Shown here in pieces: positions 15,158 to 15,209 of a stretch of 15,209 nucleotides of DNA. The position numbers and the translations under genes are program-made. This DNA comes from CAZSAT01 sp964604675 (GTDB taxonomy: Bacteria > Myxococcota_A > UBA796 > CAJQPC01): assembly GCA_964604675.1 (NCBI GenBank), contig CAZSAT010000156.1:1-15209 (forward strand), given 5' to 3'. The first letter of the stretch is position 1. Every line of letters begins with the position of its first letter. The notes below the pieces were generated by a model. It saw only the letters and a list, made by a program, of their open reading frames with translations, searched no databases and had not been told where the DNA came from.

Positions 15158-15209
15158 AGTACTCCCACACAGGGGTTCTGACTGGATCAAGCGGCGAGAA
15201 GAGGCGAGT

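Noticed and set aside
14095..15159. Plus-strand frame running through the hairpin array
   Set aside because: Translation is Ser/Arg/Pro-rich shadow plus repeated translations of the array; no start signal or domain.

Overview
The window is very GC-rich DNA with tight gene packing, MopE-type Asp/Cys repeat proteins (DCDD...PGA.EvCn..DDDCDG.vDE) and a glycine-rich surface protein. This combination suggests a Myxococcota or other former deltaproteobacterial genome, probably a draft or metagenome assembly. A run of exactly 100 N (5387-5486) looks like a scaffold gap of unknown true size. No RNA genes, CRISPR array or transposase were found.

Layout. (1) 1-1602, minus: electron-transfer flavoprotein:ubiquinone oxidoreductase, whose C-terminus runs off the left edge. 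(2) 1697-5386, plus: a very large lipoprotein-like protein with 12 tandem MopE-type repeats and a glycine-rich domain, cut by the gap. (3) 5487-9640, plus: a tightly packed presumed operon. It holds a lipoprotein (5' end lost in the gap), a polytopic membrane protein of unknown function, lspA, and two divergent lgt paralogues in tandem. (4) 9609-11759, minus: comEC/rec2, convergent with the second lgt and overlapping its end. (5) About 11930-12163, plus: a short tandem repeat and an orphan single MopE-type repeat without a signal peptide, probably a gene remnant. (6) 12315-14726, minus: a three-part enzyme with an N-terminal family 2 glycosyltransferase, a TPR-like middle and a C-terminal PAPS-type sulfotransferase. 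(7) 14727-15209: no gene, but a tandem array of about 135-139 bp units rich in hairpins.

How the genes fit together. LspA and Lgt are consecutive enzymes of bacterial lipoprotein maturation. They lie directly downstream of one lipoprotein gene and near a second, so the central block reads as a lipoprotein/envelope locus. The glycosyltransferase-sulfotransferase fusion would also fit cell-surface modification. ETF-QO (fatty-acid and amino-acid oxidation) and ComEC (DNA uptake) look like ordinary housekeeping neighbours.

The least ordinary signals are the hairpin array at 14806-15157, where two long hairpins differ by compensatory base-pair changes; the tandem Lgt pair with non-E. coli-type active-site motifs; and the GT2-TPR-sulfotransferase fusion.
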